Shown in pieces: positions 1 through 8,321 of a stretch of 64,000 nt of DNA. The notes under the pieces are model-generated. The model was given only the letters and a program-made list of their open reading frames with translations. It had not been told where the DNA came from and did not search any database. The DNA comes from an uncultured Piscirickettsiaceae bacterium. Its GTDB lineage: Bacteria; Pseudomonadota; Gammaproteobacteria; Methylococcales; Cycloclasticaceae. Location of the stretch: NCBI GenBank assembly GCA_913061075.1, contig CAJXSK010000002.1, positions 124,001 to 188,000 of the forward strand. Reading direction: 5' to 3'. The translations under genes and the position numbers were made by a program. Positions within the stretch are counted from its first letter, which is position 1; the number at the start of each line of letters is the position of its first letter.

Positions 1-1
1 C

Positions 2-685
2 GTGGTTGTTGATTTGTCAGTGGACCCACAAGCATTGATTGATTTATCGGCGGACGAAATATACCAACGGCTATATACAGCAACAGCTGATTTGGCTGAT
101 GGTGAACAGCGCATTCCACTGAAAACTATACATTTAAACAAGTCCCCAATGTTAGCGCCGCTGAATACCTTAACGGATGAACTAAAAAGGAAATTAGATA
201 TTGATTTAGTGCAATGCGAAGCAAATCGGCAAACCATTTTAAAGGCTGATATAGCGGACAAATTATCCGCGGTGTTTATCATTAATGAATTTGAAACACA
301 AAATGACCCTGACTTCATGTTGTATGGGGGCGGTTTCTTTAGTCATTCTGATGCGCGTCATATGGCACATATCCGTCAGACACCTAAAGAGAAACTAGCA
401 ACACTGGATTTACCTTTTGAAGACGATCGATTACCAGAAATGCTGTTTCGTTATCGTGCAAGAAATTTCCCTGAAACATTAACAGAGGAAGAGAAGAAAA
501 AATGGCATGTATACCGACAACAAACATTGAACAACGATAAAAAAGATGGGCGATTAACGCTAATCAGTTATTTTGAGAGATTGGACGAGTTGATTTCAGA
601 AGATAGTTGGAGCGAAGACCAGCAGGTCTTGTTAGAAGACTTGGTAAGCTATGGCGAACAACTTGCAGACAGTTTAGAAAGCTAA
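2..685 (+). CDS. sbcB: Exonuclease I, C-terminal part (gene cut by window start)
   Basis: This is the C-terminal 227 residues of a protein whose reading frame is open at the left edge, about half of the usual roughly 475-residue exonuclease I. The family degrades single-stranded DNA 3' to 5' and acts in mismatch repair and recombination in the cytoplasm. Visible family signatures are KTIHLNKSPMLAP (residues 41-53 of the visible part), which marks the SH3-like domain, then LYGGGFFSHSDA and the FPETLTEEE stretch near the C-terminus. The catalytic DEDD exonuclease domain lies outside the window. The GTG at base 2 is not taken as the true start. A small ssDNA-binding-like gene follows 74 bases downstream. 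Confidence 0.88.
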   Translation: MVVDLSVDPQALIDLSADEIYQRLYTATADLADGEQRIPLKTIHLNKSPMLAPLNTLTDELKRKLDIDLVQCEANRQTILKADIADKLSAVFIINEFETQNDPDFMLYGGGFFSHSDARHMAHIRQTPKEKLATLDLPFEDDRLPEMLFRYRARNFPETLTEEEKKKWHVYRQQTLNNDKKDGRLTLISYFERLDELISEDSWSEDQQVLLEDLVSYGEQLADSLES

Positions 686-759
686 TGCTGTCAACAGGGC
701 TGTGATTGTTGATAGAATGCAGGCACTAATCAACAACATAATTTTAATTAGGACCAAAA

Positions 760-1044
760 ATGGCTGAAACAGTAGAAGAATTAACCGTTAGTTATACTGA
801 TGGCGGTATTGAAACAGTAAAAGAACTAGATAAAGTTGTTCTTTCTAAAGGTGCTTGGGCGACAATCATCTATAAGCATCAAGATTGGAATCGGACTAAA
901 GAAGAGTACGGTCCAGACAAATTTACAATTCGTCGTTATCAAAAACGTAACGGTGAGTATCAGCAAAAATCAAAGTTTAATATTTCCAGTGCTGCTCAAG
1001 CGGAAGGGATTATTGCGGCGTTACAAGGCTGGATTAAGGCTTAA
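760..1044 (+). CDS. Small PC4/YdbC-like protein, putative ssDNA-binding
   Basis: A 94-residue basic cytoplasmic protein with no signal peptide. Its central part reads like the bacterial PC4 (YdbC) fold: a lysine/tryptophan-rich first half ending in HQDWN, then a DKFTIRRYQKRNGEY strand pair, a KFNISS turn and a closing helix. PC4 homologues bind single-stranded DNA as dimers. The assignment rests on remembered family pattern, not a search, so it is tentative. The gene follows sbcB, an ssDNA exonuclease, at 74 bases and could be transcribed with it. Its last 11 bases overlap the end of the convergent metallo-hydrolase gene. A GGA motif sits about 9 bases before the ATG. Confidence 0.55.
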   Translation: MAETVEELTVSYTDGGIETVKELDKVVLSKGAWATIIYKHQDWNRTKEEYGPDKFTIRRYQKRNGEYQQKSKFNISSAAQAEGIIAALQGWIKA

Positions 1045-2074
1045 CTGATAATAATTCACCCGGCGCTAGAATAGAAAAAGCCTTGTTGTCTAAATGATGA
1101 GTGACAATAGCTTTTTCTAAATCACTGAGAGCAGATTCTGGGCTGTCATCGCCCAGCTTAAACGTTCCATAATGGATTGGTACGCTTATGTTGGCCTTCA
1201 GGTCAATATGAGCTAATACAGCTTCTTCGGGGCTTGTATGGGCGCGCTGCATAAACCACTGAGGTTTGTATGCCCCAATGGGCAATAATGCGACGCTTGG
1301 AGGCCCCAATCGTTCTTTAACTAGTTTGAAATGTGCTTGATACGCGGTGTCGCCAGCGTAAAAGACAGATTGCTGAAGGCCTTGAATATAAAACCCGGAC
1401 CATAGGGCGCGATTTGCATCAAATAATGTACGTTTTGACCAATGTTGTGCAGGTGTGGCGGTAATCTTCACACTGTTTATAGAATGGGCCTGCCACCAAT
1501 CCAATTCAACAATATTAGTAATGCCAGCGCTTTCTAGGTAATGTTTATTTGCTAAGGGTGTAATAAATACAGGCTGATAAAGGCTGTTAAGTTGTTCCAA
1601 AGACGCTAAGTCCATATGGTCATAATGATTGTGGCTAATAACAACAGCGTCAATGGGGGGTAGTTCACTAATAGGTATTGGCGGTGGCATCTGACGTTGT
1701 GGCCCAAGCCAGCTAAACGGACTAGCACGCTCTGACCAAATAGGGTCGGTTAAAATATTGATGCCATCCACTTGAACAAGGACGGTCGCATGGTTAACCC
1801 ACGTTACGTTTAATGACGTAGGACGTTTATTTAGTAACGTGTTGGTTTTGTTAGTTAGATTAGTCCAAGGTTCTAGGTTGCGGTTAAAAAACCATGTGAG
1901 AAAGTCTTTAGCGCTACGTTGCCCTTTTGAGTCTATGACTAAATTATGGAAATGTTCACCATCATAATGGTTGCTAGCACCACCATGATGCAGCTTACTT
2001 AAGTGAGAGCAAGCAGTGAACCCAGTGATGCACAGTGTCATAACAATGATGATGTAAAGAACGGTTTTTTTCAT
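1034..2074 (-). CDS. MBL-fold metallo-hydrolase lipoprotein (NAPE-PLD/UlaG-like)
   Basis: A 346-residue metallo-beta-lactamase-fold hydrolase. The N-terminus is a lipoprotein signal: a hydrophobic stretch followed by lipobox FTAC with the acceptor cysteine at residue 22, so it should be anchored in a membrane facing the periplasm. The zinc motif HNHYDH is at residues 148-153 (SHNHYDH 147-153), with a later AGDT strand near residue 238 and IHYGTF near residue 300. The TxVLVQVDGINILTDP stretch near residue 97 and the PPPIPISELPPID segment match the group that includes NAPE-hydrolysing phospholipase D. The substrate cannot be read from sequence. The gene is divergent from the unknown membrane protein at 2246 and overlaps its convergent neighbour by 11 bases. 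Confidence 0.8.
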   Translation of the reverse strand: MKKTVLYIIIVMTLCITGFTACSHLSKLHHGGASNHYDGEHFHNLVIDSKGQRSAKDFLTWFFNRNLEPWTNLTNKTNTLLNKRPTSLNVTWVNHATVLVQVDGINILTDPIWSERASPFSWLGPQRQMPPPIPISELPPIDAVVISHNHYDHMDLASLEQLNSLYQPVFITPLANKHYLESAGITNIVELDWWQAHSINSVKITATPAQHWSKRTLFDANRALWSGFYIQGLQQSVFYAGDTAYQAHFKLVKERLGPPSVALLPIGAYKPQWFMQRAHTSPEEAVLAHIDLKANISVPIHYGTFKLGDDSPESALSDLEKAIVTHHLDNKAFSILAPGELLSVKP

Positions 2075-2245
2075 AATGATAGTTAGTTAAAAAAACAAAT
2101 CTAAAGTGAACTTAGGCATCGATCAGCCTGTCTATTAATACCTTGAGAGAAGATTCAAGACAGTTACTTTAAAGAGGCTTAATTTTTTTGTCAAAAAAGT
2201 TGAGTTAATACGTTAATATAGTTCGATACTAAAAAAGGAAATGAC

Positions 2246-2779
2246 ATGTTTAATCATCTTTTACAAATTGCATCTTTTAAGTCCGGCCCTCAACACTTTA
2301 ATACGCCGGTGTGGGTACTGGTCGTTTTTATACTTTTATTTACAGGAGTCCAGGGGTATTCGCTGAGCTTGTCGCCTGGAAACGAAATGATAAGAATGTT
2401 TGTGGCAAGTTTTATTAAAATGCTTGTATTGGGTGGAGTGTTGCTCGGATGGATGAGATCGGTCAATATTTCTGCACACTTTTTGTCTACATTCATGATG
2501 ATAGTCTTTGTTGCGCTATTAGTTGAAATTGTAAAACTCCCTTTAACGACCATAATCCGTGACGCAAAATTAACATCAGATGTGACAACGGCAGCTGTCT
2601 TATCCATCCCGTTGATCGCTGTTGCTATTTGGCAGTATTTGGTCTGGTTCTACGGCTTGAAACAAGTTGGGGAAAGAACAAAAGGGGAGATTCTAGCGGT
2701 GATGATTTCATTGGTCTTAGTGTCTGAAGTTGTAGGTTTTGTATTAAGCAAGATCGGTTCTCCAGTAGAAGGTTTTTAG
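2246..2779 (+). CDS. Unknown multi-pass membrane protein upstream of zapG
   Basis: I do not recognise this 177-residue protein. It is strongly hydrophobic, with about four to five membrane segments near residues 20-38, 49-68, 80-99, 117-137 and 150-168. It has short loops and a RDAK charged patch between the third and fourth segments. This gives a small polytopic inner-membrane protein without an obvious catalytic motif. The start is supported by AAAAAAGGAAATGAC just before the ATG. It ends two bases before zapG, so the two are almost certainly co-transcribed and translationally close. A Yip1-type fold is possible but unsupported. Confidence 0.7.
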   Translation: MFNHLLQIASFKSGPQHFNTPVWVLVVFILLFTGVQGYSLSLSPGNEMIRMFVASFIKMLVLGGVLLGWMRSVNISAHFLSTFMMIVFVALLVEIVKLPLTTIIRDAKLTSDVTTAAVLSIPLIAVAIWQYLVWFYGLKQVGERTKGEILAVMISLVLVSEVVGFVLSKIGSPVEGF

Positions 2780-2781
2780 TT

Positions 2782-3279
2782 ATGGTGACGATAGATTTAA
2801 TGTTAGGTATTTTAATAGGTACGGTGCTGGGTTTTGTATTATCGTTGTTGTTTAAAAAGTTAGGTGGCGGTGAAGGTTCGTTTAAAGTTAAAGAACTAAA
2901 GGCTGAGCATGAGCAGTATCGAAAAAAAGTAGATGACCATTTTGTTAATACGGCTGTTTTGTTTAAAGGGCTAACAGACCAGTATCGTGATGTATATCGA
3001 CATATTGCTTCTGGAGCCGGTGACTTATGCTCCGATGAAGCAAAAGCATTGCAGGTAGATATGGAAGAACCTGCTTTATTGGCAGAATCGGTTGATGTGG
3101 TTGGCGAACAACCGATAGACTCAAATAAAGAAACAACGGTTGAAGAAAAACCGGTTGCTGATGCCGAGGACTCTAAGCAAGAAGAGTCTGTTCCAGATGA
3201 AATGCCTTTAGCTGGCGAAGCCGAATTGCCAGCTGATTTAGTTGAAGAGCTAAAGAACAAACAGGGCGTTGATAAGTAA
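2782..3279 (+). CDS. zapG: ZapG/YhcB family envelope and division protein (DUF1043)
   Basis: A 165-residue DUF1043 protein. It has one N-terminal membrane helix (about residues 4-22, with GILIGTVLGF) followed by a cytoplasmic coiled coil. The family's KVKELKAEHEQYRKKVDDHF stretch lies near residues 36-55, and the FxGLTDQYRDVYRHIASGA block follows. In Escherichia coli YhcB links cell division, peptidoglycan and LPS synthesis at the inner membrane. The last 70 residues form an acidic tail rich in Glu, Val and Pro, typical in composition but not conserved in sequence. The ATG starts two bases after the stop of the upstream membrane-protein gene. Confidence 0.86.
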   Translation: MVTIDLMLGILIGTVLGFVLSLLFKKLGGGEGSFKVKELKAEHEQYRKKVDDHFVNTAVLFKGLTDQYRDVYRHIASGAGDLCSDEAKALQVDMEEPALLAESVDVVGEQPIDSNKETTVEEKPVADAEDSKQEESVPDEMPLAGEAELPADLVEELKNKQGVDK

Positions 3280-3342
3280 TCCATTTGTATTAGCTGTATG
3301 TTTCAGGCCACTGTGTTTTAAGTTAAGAAGACCTACGAATTT

Positions 3343-4296
3343 ATGCCAAACGCTTTAAAGGCTGACTTATGGCTGGTATTGGTGACAATACTAGCCGCCG
3401 TTAGTTGGATCTTTTCTAAAGAAGCAATAATGTTAATGCCTCCTCTTATTTTTATTAGTTTGAGGTTCTTTCTAGCAGGGTTGTTTTTAACGATTATTGG
3501 TTTTCATCAAATAAAATTACTCAATTGGGCGCAATATAAACAAGCTATTCTCGTTGGTTGTGTCTTTACAGTTGGAATGTGTTTCTGGATTATGGGCTTG
3601 TATTCAGGGGTGAGCTTAACTATTGGTGGATTTTTAACAAGTTTGGCTGTTCTTTTTTCGCCAATATTAGCCCGCGTTTTCTTTAAAGAATATGTGCCTT
3701 CAAGAACTTGGTATGCGATACCTGTCGCGGTAATTGGCGTTGGTTTTTTATCATTGGGGTCTGGGTTTAACATTGAAAGTGGTCAGTTGTTGTTCATGGT
3801 GGCTTCTTTGTTTTTTGCTTTGTTTTTTATTTTAAATACGCGTGCTGCCAATCATAGGGAAGTAGGTGGTATTGATGAGGTGCTTGAAATTAGTGAGAAA
3901 GTGCCCTCTTTACCCTTAACAGCCATTACGCTATTGGTGGTTGGTGTGATAGCTGGGTGCTTATCTCTGTTAATGGAATCGCCCTCAATTGTAGTTGAGG
4001 AGTTTTCGATGGCGATGTTGGGGTGGGTGTTGGCCAGTGCGTTTATTGGAACCGCAATACGTTTCTTCATTCAAACACATGCACAAAGCTTGTCCGAAAA
4101 TAGTCATGGCGTTGTTATTATGGTTGTTGAACCGGTTTGGACTGCGCTGTTGACAGCCGCTTGGTTCAGTGAACAATTATCAGTGAATGACTTTGTTGGC
4201 TGCCTGTTGATTTTTATTTCAATTATTATTATCCGTTGGACTTCTATTTACCAGCTGGTTAACCCTAAAAATAAAACATTACGTGGGACTACCTAA
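3343..4296 (+). CDS. EamA/DMT-family transporter
   Basis: A 317-residue drug/metabolite-transporter superfamily protein with two EamA halves. About ten membrane helices are visible, beginning with LWLVLVTILAAVSWIF and ending with LLIFISIIIIRW. Family-typical features are RFFLAGLFLT in helix 2 and the second-half EPVWTALLTAAWFSEQLS, which is the paired EPV-W-E-L signature of helix 9. The substrate is not predictable; relatives export amino acids, purines or metabolites across the inner membrane. The gene follows zapG in the same direction after 63 bases. The length is usual for the family. Confidence 0.88.
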   Translation: MPNALKADLWLVLVTILAAVSWIFSKEAIMLMPPLIFISLRFFLAGLFLTIIGFHQIKLLNWAQYKQAILVGCVFTVGMCFWIMGLYSGVSLTIGGFLTSLAVLFSPILARVFFKEYVPSRTWYAIPVAVIGVGFLSLGSGFNIESGQLLFMVASLFFALFFILNTRAANHREVGGIDEVLEISEKVPSLPLTAITLLVVGVIAGCLSLLMESPSIVVEEFSMAMLGWVLASAFIGTAIRFFIQTHAQSLSENSHGVVIMVVEPVWTALLTAAWFSEQLSVNDFVGCLLIFISIIIIRWTSIYQLVNPKNKTLRGTT

Positions 4297-4366
4297 AGCA
4301 ACGCCAGTTTATGATGAAACTGCACGTGATTTAACGTGCCATGCTGTTTTTAGGGTTCAACAATTA

Positions 4367-5317
4367 ATGCCTCTCCTATTTGTATCGCTATTATTACTGA
4401 TGGTGGTTAATGATGCGTTCTCTGCAACACAGATAAAACAGGTTGAACTTGCTAAAGAGGTACATTTAAAAAAATCTTCGTTAGCGAGGATGGCAGAGCA
4501 TCTTAAAACGCAAGAAGACCTTCTCAAACGAGATTTCGCTAATATCACCCTATTGGCTATGTTGAGAAAATACGTTGAAGAATTAGACAAAATAAATCTA
4601 GAAGATAAGCAATTAACACCTAAAGTAAGTCGGTGGTATCGAGCCACTAATGAGTATGCAGAAAGAGTCGCTTTGGCGCAGCAATATATTGAATCAGGTT
4701 TGCCTTTCTCTTTGAATGTAACACGTGAGGGATGGGTGCTGATTGTTGTCGAAGGCATACCCATGATAGTGTCTGGGCCAAAGGCATCAGATGCAAATAT
4801 CGCTCGTACAGTTAAAACTGAATATTGCCGTTATCATGATTGCAGTTGGCTAAAGCCTGAAAAAATACTGGTTCAGGAAAATACCAGGCTAGATATAGTC
4901 AAACAAGAAACGTGGATTTTTGATCAACGGCTAACACCGGCATTCGAAATTGATAGGCAGTTTCAGTTTGTATTTAAATCGTTCAAACAAAAAAAATTCA
5001 AACAAGCAGTGGCTTATAAGGCAACAGATGAAATTAAATTATTTTTGGCTGAGTTAAAAAGAGCGCAGTTGAGTGGTTATTTTATAAATTGGCAATTAAT
5101 GTCGCAAGAAGTACCCGCGGCAGGTGTAGATCAAACGGTCTTTCTAAATACGGGGGATTTATATTTAAGGTTGGCGTTGCCTTTGCTTGGTCATTTAACA
5201 TTAAGTGATTGGCAGCGTTTATTAGACTGGTTGAAATGGTCATTATCTGCAGATGGAACTAAATTAGTGATACAACACGCGGATAGTCTGCTGAGCGGTG
5301 GTCGATTGCAAGAGTAG
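4367..5317 (+). CDS. Unknown secreted/periplasmic protein
   Basis: I do not recognise this protein, which is 316 residues from the preferred ATG. It begins with a clean signal peptide, MPLLFVSLLLLMVVNDAFSA, predicted to be cut after AFSA. An upstream in-frame GTG at 4283 would overlap the transporter gene by 14 bases and bury the signal behind 28 polar residues, so 4367 is preferred. The mature part starts with a heptad-like helical region (residues about 22-95), then a mixed domain containing GWVLIVVEGIPMIVSGPK and a CRYHDC cysteine pair, which could form a disulfide in the periplasm. No enzyme motif is visible. It lies downstream of and co-directional with the EamA gene. Confidence 0.6.
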   Translation: MPLLFVSLLLLMVVNDAFSATQIKQVELAKEVHLKKSSLARMAEHLKTQEDLLKRDFANITLLAMLRKYVEELDKINLEDKQLTPKVSRWYRATNEYAERVALAQQYIESGLPFSLNVTREGWVLIVVEGIPMIVSGPKASDANIARTVKTEYCRYHDCSWLKPEKILVQENTRLDIVKQETWIFDQRLTPAFEIDRQFQFVFKSFKQKKFKQAVAYKATDEIKLFLAELKRAQLSGYFINWQLMSQEVPAAGVDQTVFLNTGDLYLRLALPLLGHLTLSDWQRLLDWLKWSLSADGTKLVIQHADSLLSGGRLQE

Positions 5318-5460
5318 TTAGCATCTTAATAGTTGAATAAGAAACAAAGCAACAAAGGCTATTTCATAGCGACTCAATAGAGTTATTTTCTTTACTTCAA
5401 TGAAAGTTTTGCCCGTTGCGTATAGAATAATACGTTTTAAAATTCACAGAAGATGAGCTT

Positions 5461-6660
5461 ATGATTATTGCACCTAAAATACGTGGTTTTATTTGTACAA
5501 CAGCACACCCAATTGGCTGTGCTGCTAACATCAGAGAACAAATCGAGTTAACACAGCAACAAGGGGCGATTGAAAATGGCCCTAAAAATGTGTTGGTTAT
5601 CGGCTCTTCTAGTGGGTATGGAATGGCATCAAGAATTTCAGCTGCCTTTGGTTCAGGTGCCTCAACTATTGGTGTGTTCTTCGAAAAACCGGGTACCGAA
5701 AGAAAAACAGGGTCAGCGGGCTGGTATAACACTGCTGCGTTTGATGCCGAAGCAAAAAAGGTTGGGCTTTATGCAAAGCATATCAATGGTGATGCATTTT
5801 CGAACGAAGCTAAGCAAAAAACAATTGAGTTAATAAAAGAAGACTTGGGTCAAATTGATTTAGTGGTCTATTCGCTAGCATCGCCTGTACGTAAAGTACC
5901 AGGAGATGATGCTGTGACACGTTCATGCTTAAAGCCAATTGGTGAGACGTATCGTTCCACTGCTATTGATACGAATAAAAACATTATCATTGAGGCCGAA
6001 GTTGAGCCGGCAACAGAACAGGAAATACAAGACACTGTGACTGTGATGGGTGGCGAAGACTGGGAGTTGTGGATGACTGCTCTAAGTGAAGCGGGTGTGT
6101 TATCAGACGGTTGCAAGTCTGTTGCATACAGTTATATTGGCACCTCTATCACGTGGCCTATTTACTGGGATGGCGCGTTAGGAAAAGCTAAAATGGATCT
6201 TGATCGAGCCGCCGGTACGATTGATACCCGTTTAAAAGCGATAAATGGCGCAGCTAATGTGGCGGTTTTAAAATCCGTTGTAACGCAAGCCAGCTCGGCT
6301 ATTCCAGTGATGCCTTTGTATATATCGATGGTGTTTAAAATCATGAAAGAAGAAGACATTCATGAGGGTTGTATTGAGCAAATAAACCGCTTATTCAGGA
6401 CACAGTTATATAATAATACGGTAGACCAGAATTTGGATGATACAAATCGAATTCGCCTTGATGATTGGGAATTGCGTGATGATGTGCAACAAAAATGTCG
6501 TGATATATGGCCGCAAGTTACCACTGAGAACCTTTTCGAACTCACGGACTATGCTAGTTATAAAAATGAATTTTTAGAATTATTCGGCTTTAATAAAGAC
6601 GGCGTGAACTACGATAATGATGAAAACTCTGAAGTAAATTTCAACGTCGAAACACTATAA
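5461..6660 (+). CDS. fabV: Enoyl-[acyl-carrier-protein] reductase FabV
   Basis: A 399-residue trans-2-enoyl reductase of the FabV type, which completes each cycle of type II fatty-acid elongation using NADH in the cytoplasm. The N-terminal [20 protein letters not shown] and the nucleotide-binding [16 protein letters not shown] (residues 44-59) are diagnostic. The active-site pair Tyr235 and Lys244 forms the FabV Y-x8-K arrangement within [10 protein letters not shown]. The conserved GWYNTAAFD and LASPVRK segments are also present. The length matches known FabV proteins. FabV is known for low sensitivity to triclosan. No fatty-acid genes adjoin it; mipZ follows after 56 bases. Confidence 0.96.
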   Translation: MIIAPKIRGFICTTAHPIGCAANIREQIELTQQQGAIENGPKNVLVIGSSSGYGMASRISAAFGSGASTIGVFFEKPGTERKTGSAGWYNTAAFDAEAKKVGLYAKHINGDAFSNEAKQKTIELIKEDLGQIDLVVYSLASPVRKVPGDDAVTRSCLKPIGETYRSTAIDTNKNIIIEAEVEPATEQEIQDTVTVMGGEDWELWMTALSEAGVLSDGCKSVAYSYIGTSITWPIYWDGALGKAKMDLDRAAGTIDTRLKAINGAANVAVLKSVVTQASSAIPVMPLYISMVFKIMKEEDIHEGCIEQINRLFRTQLYNNTVDQNLDDTNRIRLDDWELRDDVQQKCRDIWPQVTTENLFELTDYASYKNEFLELFGFNKDGVNYDNDENSEVNFNVETL

Positions 6661-6716
6661 CAATAAGGAAATTAAAGTCGTTACTGCTCATGGTTTGAGC
6701 GGTAGGCTCATTTAGT

Positions 6717-7508
6717 ATGAAAGATAAAAGCGCACATATTATCGTTTTAGGTAATGAAAAAGGTGGTACGGGTAAGTCAACGATGGCAATGCACATTGTT
6801 GTTGGCTTGCTAGAAGCTGGAAAAAAAGTAGCGGTCATTGATTTAGATTCGCGTCAGAAAAGTATCGCACGCTATATTCAAAACAGACAGACCTTTATGG
6901 CAAAGGGCGGCGCAAAGGTTGCCATGCCAAAATTTACCGTATTGACCCAGTCAGATGCGCCGGTTCTTAAAGACTGTGAAAAAGAAGATCAAGTTAATAT
7001 TGTTAAGGCCTTGGATGTATACCGTAAAACAGTCGATTTTATCGTTTTTGATTGTCCCGGAAACGATACTTATCTTTCTCGCTTAGCGCATGCATTGGCG
7101 GACACATTAGTAACACCGCTAAATGATAGTTTTGTTGACTTGGATTTATTAGGTGAGGTGTCACCAATAGATTTCGAAGTTAAAAAACTAAGTTTTTATG
7201 CCGAAATGGTGTGGGATAGCCGTAAGTTTAGATCAGCTAGTGGCAAGCCACCTATGGACTGGGTGGTAACGCGTTCTAGGTTGGCGTCATTAAGCTCAAG
7301 AAATAATAAACGGGTACATATGGCGTTAGAGTCATTGCAAAAACGTATTATGTTTCGCCATGTACCCGGTTTGTACGAACGGGTTATCTATAAAGAGTTG
7401 TTTCCGAGTGGTTTAACCATTTTAGATCTCGAAAAAGTGAACAGCATGTCGCACGTTGCGGCAAGACAAGAAGTTAGGTCGCTTATTGAGAGCTTAAATT
7501 TGTTGTGA
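6717..7508 (+). CDS. mipZ: MipZ-like division-plane positioning ATPase (ParA superfamily)
   Basis: A 263-residue P-loop ATPase of the MinD/ParA group that matches MipZ over its full length. The deviant Walker A is KGGTGKST (residues 15-22), switch I is IDLDSRQKS (41-49) and Walker B is FIVFDCPG (108-115). MipZ-specific blocks follow: VTPLNDSFVDLDLLGEV, then MDWVVTRSRLASL, then VIYKELFPSGLTILDL, and a C-terminal HVAARQEVRSLI. In Caulobacter, MipZ binds ParB and DNA and inhibits FtsZ, leaving assembly to occur at midcell. The function here is inferred from that similarity. The family is best known from Alphaproteobacteria, so its presence here is unusual. It is followed four bases later by the SprT-like gene. 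Confidence 0.85.
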   Translation: MKDKSAHIIVLGNEKGGTGKSTMAMHIVVGLLEAGKKVAVIDLDSRQKSIARYIQNRQTFMAKGGAKVAMPKFTVLTQSDAPVLKDCEKEDQVNIVKALDVYRKTVDFIVFDCPGNDTYLSRLAHALADTLVTPLNDSFVDLDLLGEVSPIDFEVKKLSFYAEMVWDSRKFRSASGKPPMDWVVTRSRLASLSSRNNKRVHMALESLQKRIMFRHVPGLYERVIYKELFPSGLTILDLEKVNSMSHVAARQEVRSLIESLNLL

Positions 7509-7515
7509 TTTCTTG

Positions 7516-8031
7516 ATGGGGAGTTTCGTGCTTGATGATGTTCAACAAGATCTTGTTATCCAAGAAACGAAAAAGTACATTGCGTTAGCCAGTCAGCTAT
7601 ATCAACAAGAGTTCGCCTATGTGCCCGTTAAGTTTGACCTTACCGGACGTACTATTGGTATGTATAAGCACATTAAAAAAGGCCGAGTTATTCGATACAA
7701 TTCACACGTTTTTGCTAAATACTTCGAAGAAAATATTCGAGATACCGTGCCGCATGAAGTGGCGCATTATATTGTTGATATGCAATACGTGAAAAAAGGT
7801 ACGCGCCCCCATGGGGCAGAGTGGAAGTCTGTTATGGCAGACTTCGGTGCAGATAATAACCGTACTGCAAATTTTGATCTATCCGATATACCTCAACGCC
7901 AATATTCGACCATTCCATATGGTTGTAGTTGCCAGCAACATCAATTGGGCGTTCGTCGACACAACAAAATAATAAAACGCCAAGCACAATATTTTTGCCG
8001 TGAATGTGGTGATGTTTTAAAAGCGATATGA
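7516..8031 (+). CDS. SprT-like zinc metalloprotease-fold protein
   Basis: A 171-residue SprT-family protein. The zinc-protease motif is HEVAH in the stretch TVPHEVAHYIVD, followed by the family's RPHGAEWKSVM block. A C-terminal zinc ribbon is visible as the CSC and CRECG cysteines. SprT proteins resemble eukaryotic Spartan, a protease acting on DNA-protein crosslinks, but the bacterial role is unsettled. The start is ambiguous: ATG 7516 is used, while GTG 7528 has a GGGGAG sequence four bases upstream. The gene begins 7 bases after mipZ and its stop overlaps the next gene's start in ATGA, so mipZ, this gene and the GIY-YIG gene look like one operon. Confidence 0.88.
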   Translation: MGSFVLDDVQQDLVIQETKKYIALASQLYQQEFAYVPVKFDLTGRTIGMYKHIKKGRVIRYNSHVFAKYFEENIRDTVPHEVAHYIVDMQYVKKGTRPHGAEWKSVMADFGADNNRTANFDLSDIPQRQYSTIPYGCSCQQHQLGVRRHNKIIKRQAQYFCRECGDVLKAI

Positions 8032-8270
8032 CTTGGTATGTGTATATTATTAAATCTAGCGACGATAGCCTTTATACTGGCATTACGACAAACTTAGGTC
8101 GGCGTTTCCAGCAGCATCTAACAGGTAAGGGGGCGAAATATTTTTTTGCGCGTAAGCCAGTAAAAATTGTTTTTTCAGAAAGCCATACCAACCGAAGTAT
8201 GGCGAGTGTGCGTGAATACGAAATAAAACAACTGACTCGAAAACAAAAAGAGCAGCTCATCCTAAGTTGA
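8028..8270 (+). CDS. GIY-YIG domain protein, YhbQ/UPF0213-like
   Basis: An 80-residue single-domain GIY-YIG protein. The signature strands are WYVYIIKSSDDSLYTGIT (residues 2-19), giving the YVY and YTG halves of the motif. They are followed by the conserved Arg of LGRRFQQH, then KGAKYF and the REYEIK helix that carries the catalytic-type glutamate. The length fits the small YhbQ/UPF0213 group, some of which have nuclease activity on damaged or branched DNA. It overlaps the SprT-like gene by four bases (ATGA), implying coupled translation. Confidence 0.9.
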   Translation: MTWYVYIIKSSDDSLYTGITTNLGRRFQQHLTGKGAKYFFARKPVKIVFSESHTNRSMASVREYEIKQLTRKQKEQLILS

Positions 8271-8321
8271 TATGTATAAACTTATCGCCATATTAATAAC
8301 ACCTTACAAGTAAAATAGACT

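Noticed and set aside
704-737. Imperfect inverted repeat (ATTGTTGAT / ATCAACAAC) between sbcB and the PC4-like gene, considered as a terminator.
   Set aside because: The stem is AT-rich with a 15-base loop and no proper T-run, so termination is not supported.
2625-3284. A 219-codon open frame on the minus strand opposite zapG.
   Set aside because: Its translation is serine-rich with no recognisable pattern and mirrors the Glu/Val-rich tail of zapG. zapG is a clear family match, so this is an antisense shadow.
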